The notes beneath the pieces were generated by a model, which did not search any database, was not told the DNA's origin, and saw only the letters and a list, made by a program, of their open reading frames with translations. 64,000 bases of DNA. Source: Marinibacterium anthonyi (GTDB lineage Bacteria; Pseudomonadota; Alphaproteobacteria; Rhodobacterales; Rhodobacteraceae). The stretch covers positions 50,799-114,798 of the forward strand of contig CP031591.1 of NCBI GenBank assembly GCA_003217735.2, written 5' to 3'. Positions 43,845 through 53,158 of this stretch are shown in pieces (the first letter of the stretch is position 1; each line of letters starts with the position of its first letter). The translations under genes were made by a program, and so were the position numbers.

Positions 43845-44131
43845 CATCCAAATCTTCTATTGTCGCGCTCGGCGCGATGGCCCTCATCGTGCTGGCAGGA
43901 CCGGCGCTTGCGCAAAGCATCGACCTCTCGCCCGTGCAGACGCTGCTGCAGGGCATCGTCGATGCGATCACCGGCCCCTTGGGCATCGTGATCGGCACGC
44001 TCGCGCTGATCGGCGTGTTCCTCTCCTGGCTCTTCGGCATCCTCGATTTCCGGCAGGCGCTCTGGGTCGTGGTCGCGATCGCGGGCATCGCCGCGGCACC
44101 CACCATCGTCGCCGCCATCTGGACCACCTGA
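43841..44131 (+). CDS. virB2: VirB2/TrbC-type conjugative pilin
   Basis: This 96-residue prepilin starts with GTG after gagaggagaccttt. It has a signal peptide to about residue 25 (LIVLAGPALAQ), then two hydrophobic helices separated by a short polar loop (FGILDFRQALWV). This is the classical VirB2/TrbC layout of the pilus subunit. Confidence 0.88.
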   Translation: MTSKSSIVALGAMALIVLAGPALAQSIDLSPVQTLLQGIVDAITGPLGIVIGTLALIGVFLSWLFGILDFRQALWVVVAIAGIAAAPTIVAAIWTT

Positions 44132-44140
44132 GCTCCGTCC

Positions 44141-44419
44141 ATGGCTGACCAGTCCCGCGTGTTCATCGGCCTTCTCAGGCCACCCAAGCTGATGGGCTTG
44201 CCGATCATGTACGCCATGGTCTGGCTCTTCGGCTCGACGCTTCTGTTCCTCTGGGTCCAGAGCTGGGTGGTGGCCGTCTTCGCGGGGCTGGCCTGGCCGG
44301 CGCTCTGGAAGGCCGCGGACTGGGATCCGAACTTCCTCGATGTCCTGGTGATCACCTTGCAGGAAACCCCGCCCACGGCGAACCGCAAGCTGCACGGGGG
44401 CGACAGCTATGCCCCGTGA
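44141..44419 (+). CDS. virB3: VirB3-family inner-membrane protein
   Basis: This 92-residue protein opens with VFIGLLRPPKLMGLPIMYA, the VirB3 signature, and has two close helices. It works with VirB4 in pilin handling. The gene overlaps virB4 by 11 bases. Confidence 0.9.
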   Translation: MADQSRVFIGLLRPPKLMGLPIMYAMVWLFGSTLLFLWVQSWVVAVFAGLAWPALWKAADWDPNFLDVLVITLQETPPTANRKLHGGDSYAP

Positions 44420-46805
44420 TGCAATTGCCGATGAGGTTGAGAACGCCCTCGATCCGCTGACCGCGCTGCCTGCATGGGTCAAGAGCGAGAAGCGGCTCTC
44501 GTCGATGCTGCCCTATGTGAGCCTTGTCACCGACCGGACGATCCGGACGCGCGGCAACGAGCTGATGCAGTGTATCCGGCTTGAAGGGGTGAACAGCACC
44601 ACGAGCGAGGATGCTCATCTCGACCGGATCGGCGGGCTTCTCGCCGGGATCGTCGCGCAGGTGGGGACGGAGTTCTCCTTCTACCTGCACAAGGTGTCGA
44701 AAGCGGTCGATGTGACCCTGCCGCCCGTTCCGGGCGAAGGGTTTGCGGCTGCCATCGACGAACGATGGCACGCGCATCTCGGCCGCGCGGGTTTGCGCGA
44801 CAAGACGCTGACCCTGACCGTGCTGAAGCGACCTGAGACCGGCAGCCGCTTGCCGTTCGGACTTGGGGCGTCTCGCTCGCGACATGCGGCCGACACCACC
44901 CGCCGCTTGCGCAAGCTCGACGAGGTTGTGGGGTTTCTGCTGTCCTCCTTCGATGAGCTGAAGCCCCGCCTGCTGGCCGCAAGCACCGGAGAGCTTCTGG
45001 GCTTCCTCGGTTCACTCAACACGGGCGAGGAGCACCCGCTCTTCCCCCGGTCGCGCCTCGGTGTGATCGCCGAGGACGTAGCCAATACGCGCGTCACCTT
45101 CCGCGGCACGACCATCGCACTCTCGGACGGTGCCGTCGGCGACAAGCTCGGGGCGATCTTTGCGGTGAAGAACTACCCTGCCAAGACCGACAGCCTGATG
45201 CTCGACGAGCTGAACCTGCCCGTCGACATGGTGGTCACGCACTCTTTTGTGCCGATCAACGCCAACATCATGGCAGGCCGGATCAAACGGCAGCTGCGCC
45301 TGATGCAGGCCGCCAATGACGGAGCCGTCAGTCTCGCCCAGGAACTGGAACTCGCGCAGGACGATCTGGAATCCAAACGCCTGATCTTTGGCGAGCACCA
45401 CATGACCGTGGCCGTCTATGCCCGCACCCAGACGGCGCTTGACGACATCGCGGCCGAAATCCGCAACATCTCCGCCACTTCCGGCATCAACCTAATCTCG
45501 GAGGCCTTCGGGGCGCGGGCGCATTTCATGGCGCAGCATCCCGGAAACACAGGGGCGCGCAGCCGCAAGGCCGCGATCACGAACCACAACTTCGCCGATC
45601 TTGCTACTTTCCACCGCACGCCCCTCGGCAAGACCGGTATGGAAGTTCCTTGGGGCGTGCCGATCACGCTTTTCCCGACACCGGAGCGCAGCGGTTTCCG
45701 CTTCAACTTCCACGAACAGGGCGCGCCGGACCGCGAACCCACGGGCGGCCACACGCTGATTTTGGGGCGTCCCGGCTCGGGCAAATCCGTCTTGGCGGCG
45801 TTCCTGATGACCATGGCCCGGCGCGCTGGCGCGCGAGTCTTCGTCTTCGACTATCGCGCGGGCATGGAGATGGCCGTCCGCGCGCTCGGCGGCAGCTATT
45901 CGACCGTGCGGGCGGGGCGCCCCACCGGGCTGAACCCCCTGCAGACCGAGATCGACGCCCGCGGCCAGGCCTGGCTTGCCGACTGGCTTGCAAGCCTGCT
46001 CGAGCGCCGTGACCGGCCACTGACCCCGGTGCAGACCAACCGACTGCAGGAGGTCGTGCGCCAGAACGCCAGCGCGGGGAACGCGGGGCTGCGCAACTGG
46101 TCGGATTTCGCCTCGCTACTCGTCTCCACCGATGACGAGGGCGATCTCTTCGAGCGGATGCAGGAATGGACCGCCGATGGCCGCTTTGGCTGGATCTTCG
46201 GGGCGAACGCGCACGACACGTTCCAAATCGGGGGCAGCACCGACGCTGACGTCGCGGGCTTTGACCTCACCGGCATCCTCGATTCCGAGAGCGAGCGGGA
46301 ACGCATGGCAGTCCTGTCCTACCTCTTCCGCCGGGTCGAGCGGGTGATCGAGGACCGCAAGCCCACCATCATCGTCATCGACGAGGCATGGAAAGCCCTC
46401 GACAACGCCTACTTTGCGGAGCGACTCAGCAACTGGCTGGTGACCGCCCGCAAGCAGAACGCCGTCGTCGTGATGATGACGCAATATGCCAGCCAGCTCG
46501 AGCGCACGCGCACCGGCAAGACCATCGTGGAAGCGGTGCCGACGCAGGTGCTCTTGCCCAACATTCGTGCTTCCGCCGCTGACTACGCGATGCTCGGCCT
46601 GACCGAGAAAGAGCTCGACGTGCTTCTGGGCGTCGGCTCGGCTTCGCGGCTCGCGCTTGTACGCGACGACCGTGGTTCCGTCGTGATCGATGCCGATCTC
46701 AGCGCGCTCGGCCCGCTCGTGACCATCCTTGGCGGCATGGAGAAGGGCGAGGCCCTCGTCGGCGCCGATTATCGCGAACGTCCTGATTTCTGGAGAGTGA
46801 CATGA
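44409..46805 (+). CDS. virB4: VirB4-family T4SS ATPase
   Basis: This 798-residue ATPase powers pilus assembly. The N-terminal CagE/TrbE-type domain is followed by the Walker A motif GRPGSGKSVLAAF near residue 455 and Walker B in TIIVIDEAWKALDN. The C-terminal RecA fold includes MMTQYASQLERTRTG. Length is typical. Overlaps of 11 bases with virB3 and 4 bases with the lipoprotein gene show tight operon packing. Confidence 0.93.
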   Translation: MPRDAIADEVENALDPLTALPAWVKSEKRLSSMLPYVSLVTDRTIRTRGNELMQCIRLEGVNSTTSEDAHLDRIGGLLAGIVAQVGTEFSFYLHKVSKAVDVTLPPVPGEGFAAAIDERWHAHLGRAGLRDKTLTLTVLKRPETGSRLPFGLGASRSRHAADTTRRLRKLDEVVGFLLSSFDELKPRLLAASTGELLGFLGSLNTGEEHPLFPRSRLGVIAEDVANTRVTFRGTTIALSDGAVGDKLGAIFAVKNYPAKTDSLMLDELNLPVDMVVTHSFVPINANIMAGRIKRQLRLMQAANDGAVSLAQELELAQDDLESKRLIFGEHHMTVAVYARTQTALDDIAAEIRNISATSGINLISEAFGARAHFMAQHPGNTGARSRKAAITNHNFADLATFHRTPLGKTGMEVPWGVPITLFPTPERSGFRFNFHEQGAPDREPTGGHTLILGRPGSGKSVLAAFLMTMARRAGARVFVFDYRAGMEMAVRALGGSYSTVRAGRPTGLNPLQTEIDARGQAWLADWLASLLERRDRPLTPVQTNRLQEVVRQNASAGNAGLRNWSDFASLLVSTDDEGDLFERMQEWTADGRFGWIFGANAHDTFQIGGSTDADVAGFDLTGILDSESERERMAVLSYLFRRVERVIEDRKPTIIVIDEAWKALDNAYFAERLSNWLVTARKQNAVVVMMTQYASQLERTRTGKTIVEAVPTQVLLPNIRASAADYAMLGLTEKELDVLLGVGSASRLALVRDDRGSVVIDADLSALGPLVTILGGMEKGEALVGADYRERPDFWRVT

Positions 46806-47017
46806 CCCGTACCATCATTCGCAGCGTCGTGCTGCTCGGGCTCGGCCTGACCCTGACAGCCTGTGCGCAGCATAACCCCCCGCAAGCCAACTGCTTCAAT
46901 TTTCGCGAGGCTCCTGCGCAGGCAGGAACCGCCACCGCCACGATCTCGACCATGGGGGCGGAGGTCACGCGCCGCGACACGGCCTGCGATTTCGTCCTCT
47001 TGGGGGCGGGCGGCTGA
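46802..47017 (+). CDS. Small lipoprotein, VirB7-like position
   Basis: This 71-residue product has a lipoprotein signal with lipobox LTAC (Cys near residue 21). The short mature part contains two more Cys. The size, lipobox and place within the operon suit a VirB7-type protein that anchors VirB9 at the outer membrane. Sequence identity to VirB7 cannot be shown by eye. Its start overlaps the virB4 stop. Confidence 0.7.
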   Translation: MTRTIIRSVVLLGLGLTLTACAQHNPPQANCFNFREAPAQAGTATATISTMGAEVTRRDTACDFVLLGAGG

Positions 47018-47021
47018 GCCA

Positions 47022-48188
47022 ATGCGGACCTGGCTTCCTCTCTCGATGATCGGCTTTGCACTGGCAGGTCCCACGGCGGGGCCAGCGGTCGCCCAAGGCG
47101 TGCCGACCTTCGATCTGCGCCTCTTCGCAGAGCGGCAGGCCATCCTTGAGCAGACCGATCGGGACCTGGCACTGCAGCAGGACCGGCTAAGCCGCGAGGA
47201 GGAACTGGCCGAAATCGAGCGCCAGCAACTCGCCTCCCTCGAAGGGCTGATGGATGCCATGTCGCTTGGCGCTGGAGACGTGGCCGGAACCGTGGCAGGG
47301 CTCGAGGCGGGGCAGGGGGCGGTAGACGACGTCGAAAGCGCAGCCGCCAGCCTCTACGCGCCCGAGGACAACAATCCGGCTGCGGCCCGGATGTTCGGCG
47401 ATGCCCGGGAAGGGATCGAGGAACTGATCATCCGCGCGGCCCGCCATACCCACAGCCTGCCCGGCGTGAGCCGTGCCGGCCTGTCGCTCGTCCAGTGGCG
47501 CTGCCTGTTGCAGGCCCTGATCTGGCAGGAAAGCCGATTTCAGATCGGGGCGCGCTCTCCCGTGGGGGCCTTCGGGCTCACCCAGATCATGCCCGGCACG
47601 GCGGGCGATCTCGGGATCTACCCGGCCTATTACGACGACCCATGGCTGCAGGTCACAGGCGGTGCGCGTTACCTCGCGATGATGCTGAACATGTTCGATG
47701 GCAACATCATACATGCACTTGCCGCTTACAACGCAGGCCCCGGCAATGTGCAGGACTACGGTGGCGTCCCGCCCTTCGCGGAAACCCAACACTACGTCGT
47801 GGTGATCCCGCAGCAGTATAACAGCTACCTCGTCGCCGTGGGCGGCATCGATGCGCTCGGCACGATCGACCCGGTGCTCCTCGCGAATGCGAGCTTCAGC
47901 CTCTCGGCCCATGGGGCGGGGGTCTATGGGGATTATTCGCTGGTCTCGGTCCGTGCGGCCGCTTTGCGCGTTCAGGACATCATTACCCGCATCGGCGAGA
48001 CCGAGGACCTGCACGAGGCTATCGCGCTCAATACCTATGCGCGCGCCGAACTGGCACGGTTGGTCGCGATCCGCACCCGGATCAAGGCCGCCCATACCCA
48101 GCCGCTGAGCGAGGAACAACTCGCCATGGCCGCAGCCCAAGCCGCCGAGCGGCAGTTCATGGATTTCACCCAGGAGACATTGCGATGA
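47022..48188 (+). CDS. Lytic transglycosylase embedded in a VirB5-like frame
   Basis: This is a 388-residue secreted protein with signal peptide ending TAGPAVAQ-GVPTFD. A coiled N-terminal region follows (about 30-85, RDLALQQDRLSREEELAEIE). The SLT domain (about 145-270) contains QALIWQESRFQIGARSPVGA (catalytic Glu) and GLTQIMPGTAGDLGI. The C-terminal helical part ends AERQFMDFTQETL. Both ends resemble the VirB5 protein encoded next (AQGVPTVD at the start, AEERRYMDFTLPSL at the end). It looks like a transglycosylase domain inserted in a VirB5-type scaffold. Confidence 0.82.
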   Translation: MRTWLPLSMIGFALAGPTAGPAVAQGVPTFDLRLFAERQAILEQTDRDLALQQDRLSREEELAEIERQQLASLEGLMDAMSLGAGDVAGTVAGLEAGQGAVDDVESAAASLYAPEDNNPAAARMFGDAREGIEELIIRAARHTHSLPGVSRAGLSLVQWRCLLQALIWQESRFQIGARSPVGAFGLTQIMPGTAGDLGIYPAYYDDPWLQVTGGARYLAMMLNMFDGNIIHALAAYNAGPGNVQDYGGVPPFAETQHYVVVIPQQYNSYLVAVGGIDALGTIDPVLLANASFSLSAHGAGVYGDYSLVSVRAAALRVQDIITRIGETEDLHEAIALNTYARAELARLVAIRTRIKAAHTQPLSEEQLAMAAAQAAERQFMDFTQETLR

Positions 48189-48982
48189 TCCGGCGCTTGT
48201 ACTGTTCCCTTACCACCACCGCCGCGACCCTCGCGCTGACCACCGCCCTCGCGGGGCCCGTCACTGCACAGGGCGTGCCCACGGTCGATACCCAGAACAT
48301 CGCCCAGGAAATCCGCCAGCTTCAACAGATGCTGCAGGATTTCGGGATCCAGACCGATCTTCTGGACAATGCGCTGGCACAGCTCGACCTCCTGCAGCAG
48401 CAGTTCGACCAGCTCGAGGAGATGTATGCCTCGCTGACCGGGCCGCGCAGCATCCTCGGTCTCGCCATGGGCGGCGATCTCGACAATCTACTGCAGGCCA
48501 ATTTCGAAGACATCCCCGGCCTGATCCGAGGCATCCAGGCGGGCGACTGGTCGAGCCTGATCGGCCCCAACGCGGGGCCCCTGCGCACGCAAATGGAACA
48601 GGCTCTGGCGAGTGCCGGGTTCGATGAAGATTCACTCCACGAGATTGCCACCAGCGGCAATCCGGGTGCAGAGGGTGTCGCGACCCGCGCCACGACCGGC
48701 GCCGTGATGTCGGCGGCGGCCCAGAACAGCCATGCCGAGGCGGCGCAATCGCTCGAACGCGTCGAACAACTCGTTTCGATGATCCCCGACATGGAGGACC
48801 TCAAGGAGTCGATGGACCACAACACCCGCGTCACAGCGGAACTGGCCATCGCCATGACGCGGATGTGGGAGCTTGAGGCCATCCAGACCCTCGGCGCGGG
48901 CAATGCGGGCGTGGTCGATGCCGCCACCGTCGCCGAAGAGCGCCGCTACATGGACTTCACCCTGCCGAGCCTGCGGCCATGA
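48185..48982 (+). CDS. virB5: VirB5-family minor pilus protein
   Basis: This 265-residue periplasmic protein has a signal peptide (ALTTALAGPVTA-QG). A long coiled-coil N-terminal region (RQLQQMLQDFGIQTDLLDNA, then DLLQQQFDQLEEMY) precedes a helical C-terminal part ending RRYMDFTLPSL. This is the VirB5/TrbJ pattern of the pilus-tip subunit. It overlaps its neighbours by 4 bases on each side. Confidence 0.85.
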   Translation: MIRRLYCSLTTTAATLALTTALAGPVTAQGVPTVDTQNIAQEIRQLQQMLQDFGIQTDLLDNALAQLDLLQQQFDQLEEMYASLTGPRSILGLAMGGDLDNLLQANFEDIPGLIRGIQAGDWSSLIGPNAGPLRTQMEQALASAGFDEDSLHEIATSGNPGAEGVATRATTGAVMSAAAQNSHAEAAQSLERVEQLVSMIPDMEDLKESMDHNTRVTAELAIAMTRMWELEAIQTLGAGNAGVVDAATVAEERRYMDFTLPSLRP

Positions 48983-49656
48983 CCAAGGCACCGGACATGA
49001 CGGCAGGTATGAGCACGCGCGAACTGGTCGAGGAGGAACTGATCCATGGCGCTTTGCGCCGGGAGCAGCTTTGGCGGATGATCGGCCTTGGCGGGGCTGG
49101 CTTCGGGTTTTTCGGCTGCCTTGCCGCTGCGGCTGTCGCCCTGATGGTCGATACGCCCCCGCCCGTCGTCGTGCCCTATGACCCCGCGACCGGTCTCGCT
49201 CTGCCGAACGCCACTGTCGAAACGGTCTCGCTTGCCGAGCGGCCTGCGATCATCGAGGCACAGATCTACCGCTACATCCTCGACCGCGAGGCCTACAACC
49301 AACTCGACAACGACCTGCGCGTGCGCCGCGTGCTGGCCCAGTCCACCGGGGCGGCCGAGGCCAGCATGAGGGCCATGTGGACCTCCGGGCAGGAGAGCTA
49401 TCCACCGACCCGCTACGGCCCCGCGGCAGAGATGGCTGTCGAGATCGCGTCGATCACGCTCATCGGCGAGAACCGCGCGCAGGTGCGCCTCAGGAAGCGC
49501 CTGACCAGCCCGCAGGGCGCGCAGGACGGATCCTTCACCGCCACGCTGATGTTTGCCTTCCAGCCCGAACGGACCCGCTCGATCGACGATGTCTGGCAGA
49601 ACCCTTTCGGCTTCACAGTCACCCAATATGCCATCCGATCGGACCGTTCCGAATGA
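48979..49656 (+). CDS. virB8: VirB8-family inner-membrane assembly protein
   Basis: This 225-residue protein has a short cytoplasmic start, a single membrane helix (GLGGAGFGFFGCLAAAAVAL, residues about 36-56) and the periplasmic NTF2-like VirB8 domain (YRYILDREAYNQLDNDLRVR, then the YAIRSDR end). It nucleates the inner-membrane complex with VirB10. Confidence 0.9.
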   Translation: MTKAPDMTAGMSTRELVEEELIHGALRREQLWRMIGLGGAGFGFFGCLAAAAVALMVDTPPPVVVPYDPATGLALPNATVETVSLAERPAIIEAQIYRYILDREAYNQLDNDLRVRRVLAQSTGAAEASMRAMWTSGQESYPPTRYGPAAEMAVEIASITLIGENRAQVRLRKRLTSPQGAQDGSFTATLMFAFQPERTRSIDDVWQNPFGFTVTQYAIRSDRSE

Positions 49657-50366
49657 CCTCTGTTCCAGTTCTTGCCTCCGTTCACGCCCTGCTTGTCGCC
49701 GGTGCCCTCGTGCTCTCGGCACCCGCAGCCTTTGCCGAGACCACGCCGCGCCCAGGTCCCCATGACAACCGCGTCCGGATCGCCACTTGGGAACAGGGGC
49801 AGGTCTACCGCATCGTCACCACCCTGACCCGCGTCACCACCGTCGAATTCGGTGAGGGCGAGACGATCCGCTCGATCATCGCAGGCGACACCGTCGGCTT
49901 TCAATTCGATGGCGTGCCGGGCGGACGCGCCTTCGCGATCAAGCCTGCCGCCTCGGGTGTCGCCACCAACATCACGGTCTACACGAACCGCCGCTCCTAT
50001 TACTTTCACGTGGTCGAGGCGCGCGAGACCCCGCATTACGTCGTGCAGTTCCGCTATCCCGAGAGCCGCGTTCAACCGGCCCGGGCTGTCGCAGCCGAGG
50101 CGCCGAATGCCAACTACGCTGTCAGCGCCCGGGAGGAGTTCACGCCGACCGCCATCTGGGATGATGGCACCTTCACCTATTTCCGCTTCGCGCGGAACGC
50201 GCCGGTCCCGGCGATCTTCCGTTATGCCAATGGCGGCGAGCGGGCGGTGAACAGCACGGCACTCGAGGACGGCGTCATCCGTGTCTCGGGCGTGAACCGC
50301 CAATGGGTCCTGCGCCTCGGCGAAGACGAAGTCTGTGTTCAGGATATGGGCGGACCCACGTCATGA
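49653..50366 (+). CDS. virB9: VirB9-family outer-membrane-complex protein
   Basis: This 237-residue periplasmic protein has a signal peptide ending AAFA-ETT. It carries the VirB9/TrbG patterns DNRVRIATWEQGQVYRI, YTNRRSYYFHVV and a C-terminal domain with PTAIWDDGTFTYFRF. It forms the channel cap with VirB10 and the lipoprotein. The ATG overlaps the virB8 stop. Confidence 0.92.
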   Translation: MTSVPVLASVHALLVAGALVLSAPAAFAETTPRPGPHDNRVRIATWEQGQVYRIVTTLTRVTTVEFGEGETIRSIIAGDTVGFQFDGVPGGRAFAIKPAASGVATNITVYTNRRSYYFHVVEARETPHYVVQFRYPESRVQPARAVAAEAPNANYAVSAREEFTPTAIWDDGTFTYFRFARNAPVPAIFRYANGGERAVNSTALEDGVIRVSGVNRQWVLRLGEDEVCVQDMGGPTS

Positions 50367-51685
50367 GCCAGGACACCGAAGACCTTGCCGCGCGCCTCGC
50401 GGCCCTTGAAGCAACGGGCGACAAGAAGCGCGGCGCAGCACGGCCCTCTCCGCTGGCCGCTATCCTCGGCGTGGCCGGGATTGTGGCCGTGGGCGGCCTG
50501 GCCTGGGCCGCCCTTCAGCCATCACCAGAAGCGCCCCTGCCGACCGCAGCCCCCGAAGAGTTCCAGACCACAGGATCGGGCTTCGGTGACCTTGCGCCCA
50601 TGCCCGTGGTCGAGTCTGCGCCGCCGCCGGCCGAGACCGGTCCCTCTGCCTCGGAACTGGCGCTGATGGAAAGTCTCGCCACGCTGCGCGCGGAACTTGA
50701 AGACCTGCGCGCGCGGCCCGTCGAAGCGTCTGACAGCGGCGCAGAGCAAGCCATCGCCGACCTAACGGCGCAGATCGCGGCACTGCAAGAGGCCTCTACT
50801 GAAGCGCAACGCGCGCTCGAGCGGCAATTGACCGAACGCGACCGCGAGCTCGACCAGCTGCGCATGGACCTCGAAGTCGCGCGGCTGGCCCCGCCTGCGC
50901 CCATGGACCTCGGGCCGAACGAGGAGGAGTTGCGGCTTGCCGAACTCGAGCGCCGCCGCATCGCCGAAGCGGAGGCCCGGGCCGAACGAATCGCGTCGCC
51001 CATGATCGCGTTTTCTGGGATGGGGGCAGGGACCGACCGAGAGAACAGCCTCGAGGCCGTACGCCTGAATGAGGACGAGGCCTTCGTGCGCGCGGGTGCC
51101 AGACCCGCCCCGGTGACGCGGGCCGAAGTGATCGTGAACCCCGGCAACACCGTCGTGCAAGGCACGATGATCCAGGCCGTGACCGAGACGGCGCTGGACA
51201 GCACACTGCCCGGTGCGATCCGGGCCATCGTCTCCGAGGACGTCCATTCCTTTGATGGCACGCGCGTTTTGATCCCGCGTGGCGCGCGTCTCGTGGGGCG
51301 TTACCGCTCCGATGTGGCGCTCGCGCAATCGCGGGTCATGGTGGCCTGGGACCGCATCATCCTGCCCGACAGCCAGACCGTGGAAATCAGCGCCTTTGGC
51401 GGAGATGAGCTCGGACGCACCGGCACCACCGGGTTTGTTGACACCCGTTTCGCGCAGCGCTTCGGCTCGGCCGCGCTGATCTCGCTGATCGGGGCATTGC
51501 CTGCGGCAGCCGCCGGACAGATCGAGGATGCGGCTGCGGCCGACATCGCGAGCGACGTCGGCACGGACCTGCGCGACAGCACCCAAAGCGTCATGCAGGA
51601 CTATCTGGCGATCCGCCCAGTGATCCATGTCGATCAGGGCACGCGGATCACGGTCATGGTCGACCGCGATCTGGAGATTTTCTGA
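50363..51685 (+). CDS. virB10: VirB10-family TonB-like channel protein
   Basis: This 440-residue protein spans the envelope. It has a cytoplasmic N-terminus, a membrane helix (AILGVAGIVAVGGLAWAAL, about 32-50), a proline- and charge-rich coiled region (about 55-225) and the C-terminal VirB10/TrbI domain. That domain shows GTMIQAVTETALDSTLPGAI and IPRGARLVGRYRSDVALAQ. It links VirB4/B11 energy to the outer-membrane channel. Confidence 0.92.
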   Translation: MSQDTEDLAARLAALEATGDKKRGAARPSPLAAILGVAGIVAVGGLAWAALQPSPEAPLPTAAPEEFQTTGSGFGDLAPMPVVESAPPPAETGPSASELALMESLATLRAELEDLRARPVEASDSGAEQAIADLTAQIAALQEASTEAQRALERQLTERDRELDQLRMDLEVARLAPPAPMDLGPNEEELRLAELERRRIAEAEARAERIASPMIAFSGMGAGTDRENSLEAVRLNEDEAFVRAGARPAPVTRAEVIVNPGNTVVQGTMIQAVTETALDSTLPGAIRAIVSEDVHSFDGTRVLIPRGARLVGRYRSDVALAQSRVMVAWDRIILPDSQTVEISAFGGDELGRTGTTGFVDTRFAQRFGSAALISLIGALPAAAAGQIEDAAAADIASDVGTDLRDSTQSVMQDYLAIRPVIHVDQGTRITVMVDRDLEIF

Positions 51686-51686
51686 C

Positions 51687-52721
51687 ATGGCAGCGAGCTA
51701 TCTCGAAGCCTCACTGGATCGCCTCGGCGCACCTGTACAACGGGACGACACGATCGAAATCTGCATCAACCCCGACGGACGGGTCTGGGGCGAGTTCCAG
51801 GGCGATCATTTCATGCGCGGCCTCGGCACGCCGCTGACCCAGACCGAGATCAAGGACCTCGGCAACCAGATCGCCTCGGCTGCCTCGACGACGCTGAGTA
51901 CCAAGAAACCCATCGTCTCGGTCTCGATCCTCTACCGGGATCGTCCTATCCGGGCGCAAGTCATCCAGCCCCCGGCCGTCGAAGGCGGGTTTTCCATCTC
52001 GCTGCGGTTCTTCTCGTCGCTGCCGCTAGAGGCGATCAAGCTTGGCTTCCTGTATGGCAAGGAGCGCAGCCTCGAAGGCCTGCGCCGCGAACGGAACGCC
52101 GCGCTGCGCGATGTGGTGGCCTCGGGCGACATCGACGCCGCCCTGCGCTTCTGCGTCGAGAACAAGCTCAACATGATCGTCTCGGGCGGCACATCGACCG
52201 GCAAGACGGTTGCGGCGCGCAAGATCCTCTCCCTGATCCCACCCGACGAACGGATCATCACCATCGAAGAGGCGGCCGAGCTGCGCCCCGAACAGCCGAA
52301 TGCCGTGACGCTGATCGCGGACCGGGACACCGAGGCCCGCAGCGCCGATGTGCTTCTAGCCTCGACCCTGCGCATGCGGCCCGACAGGATCGTGCTCGGT
52401 GAGGTCCGCGGCCGCGAGGCGATGACCTTCCTCGAGGCGATCAACACCGGGCATGGCGGCTCGCTGACCACTCTCCATGCCGAGACCCCGCAACTCGCCG
52501 TCCGCCGTCTCGCCATAGCCGCGCTCAAGACCGATGTGCCAATGACCTATGCCAACATGGTCGACTACATCGAAGGCTCCATCGACGTGATCATCCAGGC
52601 CGGCCGACATAATGGCGCGCGCGGCATCACCGAGTTCTTCCTGCCGGGGCAGGCGAGACATCCAGACCAGAACACGGGTCCAGCCGGGGGTGCCGAGCGC
52701 CCGACGGTCGCGGCCGAATGA
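51687..52721 (+). CDS. virB11: VirB11-family secretion ATPase
   Basis: This 344-residue hexameric ATPase has Walker A VSGGTSTGKTVAARK, the acidic IITIEEAAELRP box, Walker B RIVLGEVRGREAM and the His box NTGHGGSLTTLHA. The start is one base after the virB10 stop. A short proline-rich tail ends the protein. Confidence 0.93.
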   Translation: MAASYLEASLDRLGAPVQRDDTIEICINPDGRVWGEFQGDHFMRGLGTPLTQTEIKDLGNQIASAASTTLSTKKPIVSVSILYRDRPIRAQVIQPPAVEGGFSISLRFFSSLPLEAIKLGFLYGKERSLEGLRRERNAALRDVVASGDIDAALRFCVENKLNMIVSGGTSTGKTVAARKILSLIPPDERIITIEEAAELRPEQPNAVTLIADRDTEARSADVLLASTLRMRPDRIVLGEVRGREAMTFLEAINTGHGGSLTTLHAETPQLAVRRLAIAALKTDVPMTYANMVDYIEGSIDVIIQAGRHNGARGITEFFLPGQARHPDQNTGPAGGAERPTVAAE

Positions 52722-52738
52722 ACCGAAAGGGAATCCCC

Positions 52739-53158
52739 ATGCGCCATGCTATCCTCGCCGCAGTTGTCACCCTGCTGGCTGTTCCCCTCGCGGCCCAGAC
52801 CGCGCCGCAGGTCACGAATGATCTCACCGTGACCATGACCCCTCAGCAGTACCGGATCTGCAACGACCGGCCCGAACGGCCGGCCTGGATGGACGAGATC
52901 CACCCGCGCGAGGCCTACAAGGCGCTGACGTTGATGCGGCTCTACGAGCTGCGATCCTGGGAGACGATCAAGGAAACTGGCGACTGCGGCTGTGATGTGC
53001 GCTTCCCGTCATGGGATACCGCCTCCGCCGAGTACGAGGAACGGTTCGCAACAAGCACGCAGGCCGAGCATACTCAAGCGAGGCTGGCCATTCGTAACGA
53101 ACAGAACCAGATCGCCCGCGACGTCCAGGATATCTGCGAAGCGCAAGGCAACTGGTAA
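52739..53158 (+). CDS. Small secreted protein between virB11 and virB6
   Basis: The 139-residue product starts at 52739 after aaagggaatcccc; an ATG at 52718 is also in frame but poorer. The signal peptide (HAILAAVVTLLAVPLAA-QT) precedes a mature chain with four Cys, including DCGCDVRFPSWDTA. It is rich in aromatic and Glu/Arg residues. The position suggests a periplasmic T4SS accessory protein. The stop shares one base with the virB6 start (TAATG). Confidence 0.7.
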   Translation: MRHAILAAVVTLLAVPLAAQTAPQVTNDLTVTMTPQQYRICNDRPERPAWMDEIHPREAYKALTLMRLYELRSWETIKETGDCGCDVRFPSWDTASAEYEERFATSTQAEHTQARLAIRNEQNQIARDVQDICEAQGNW

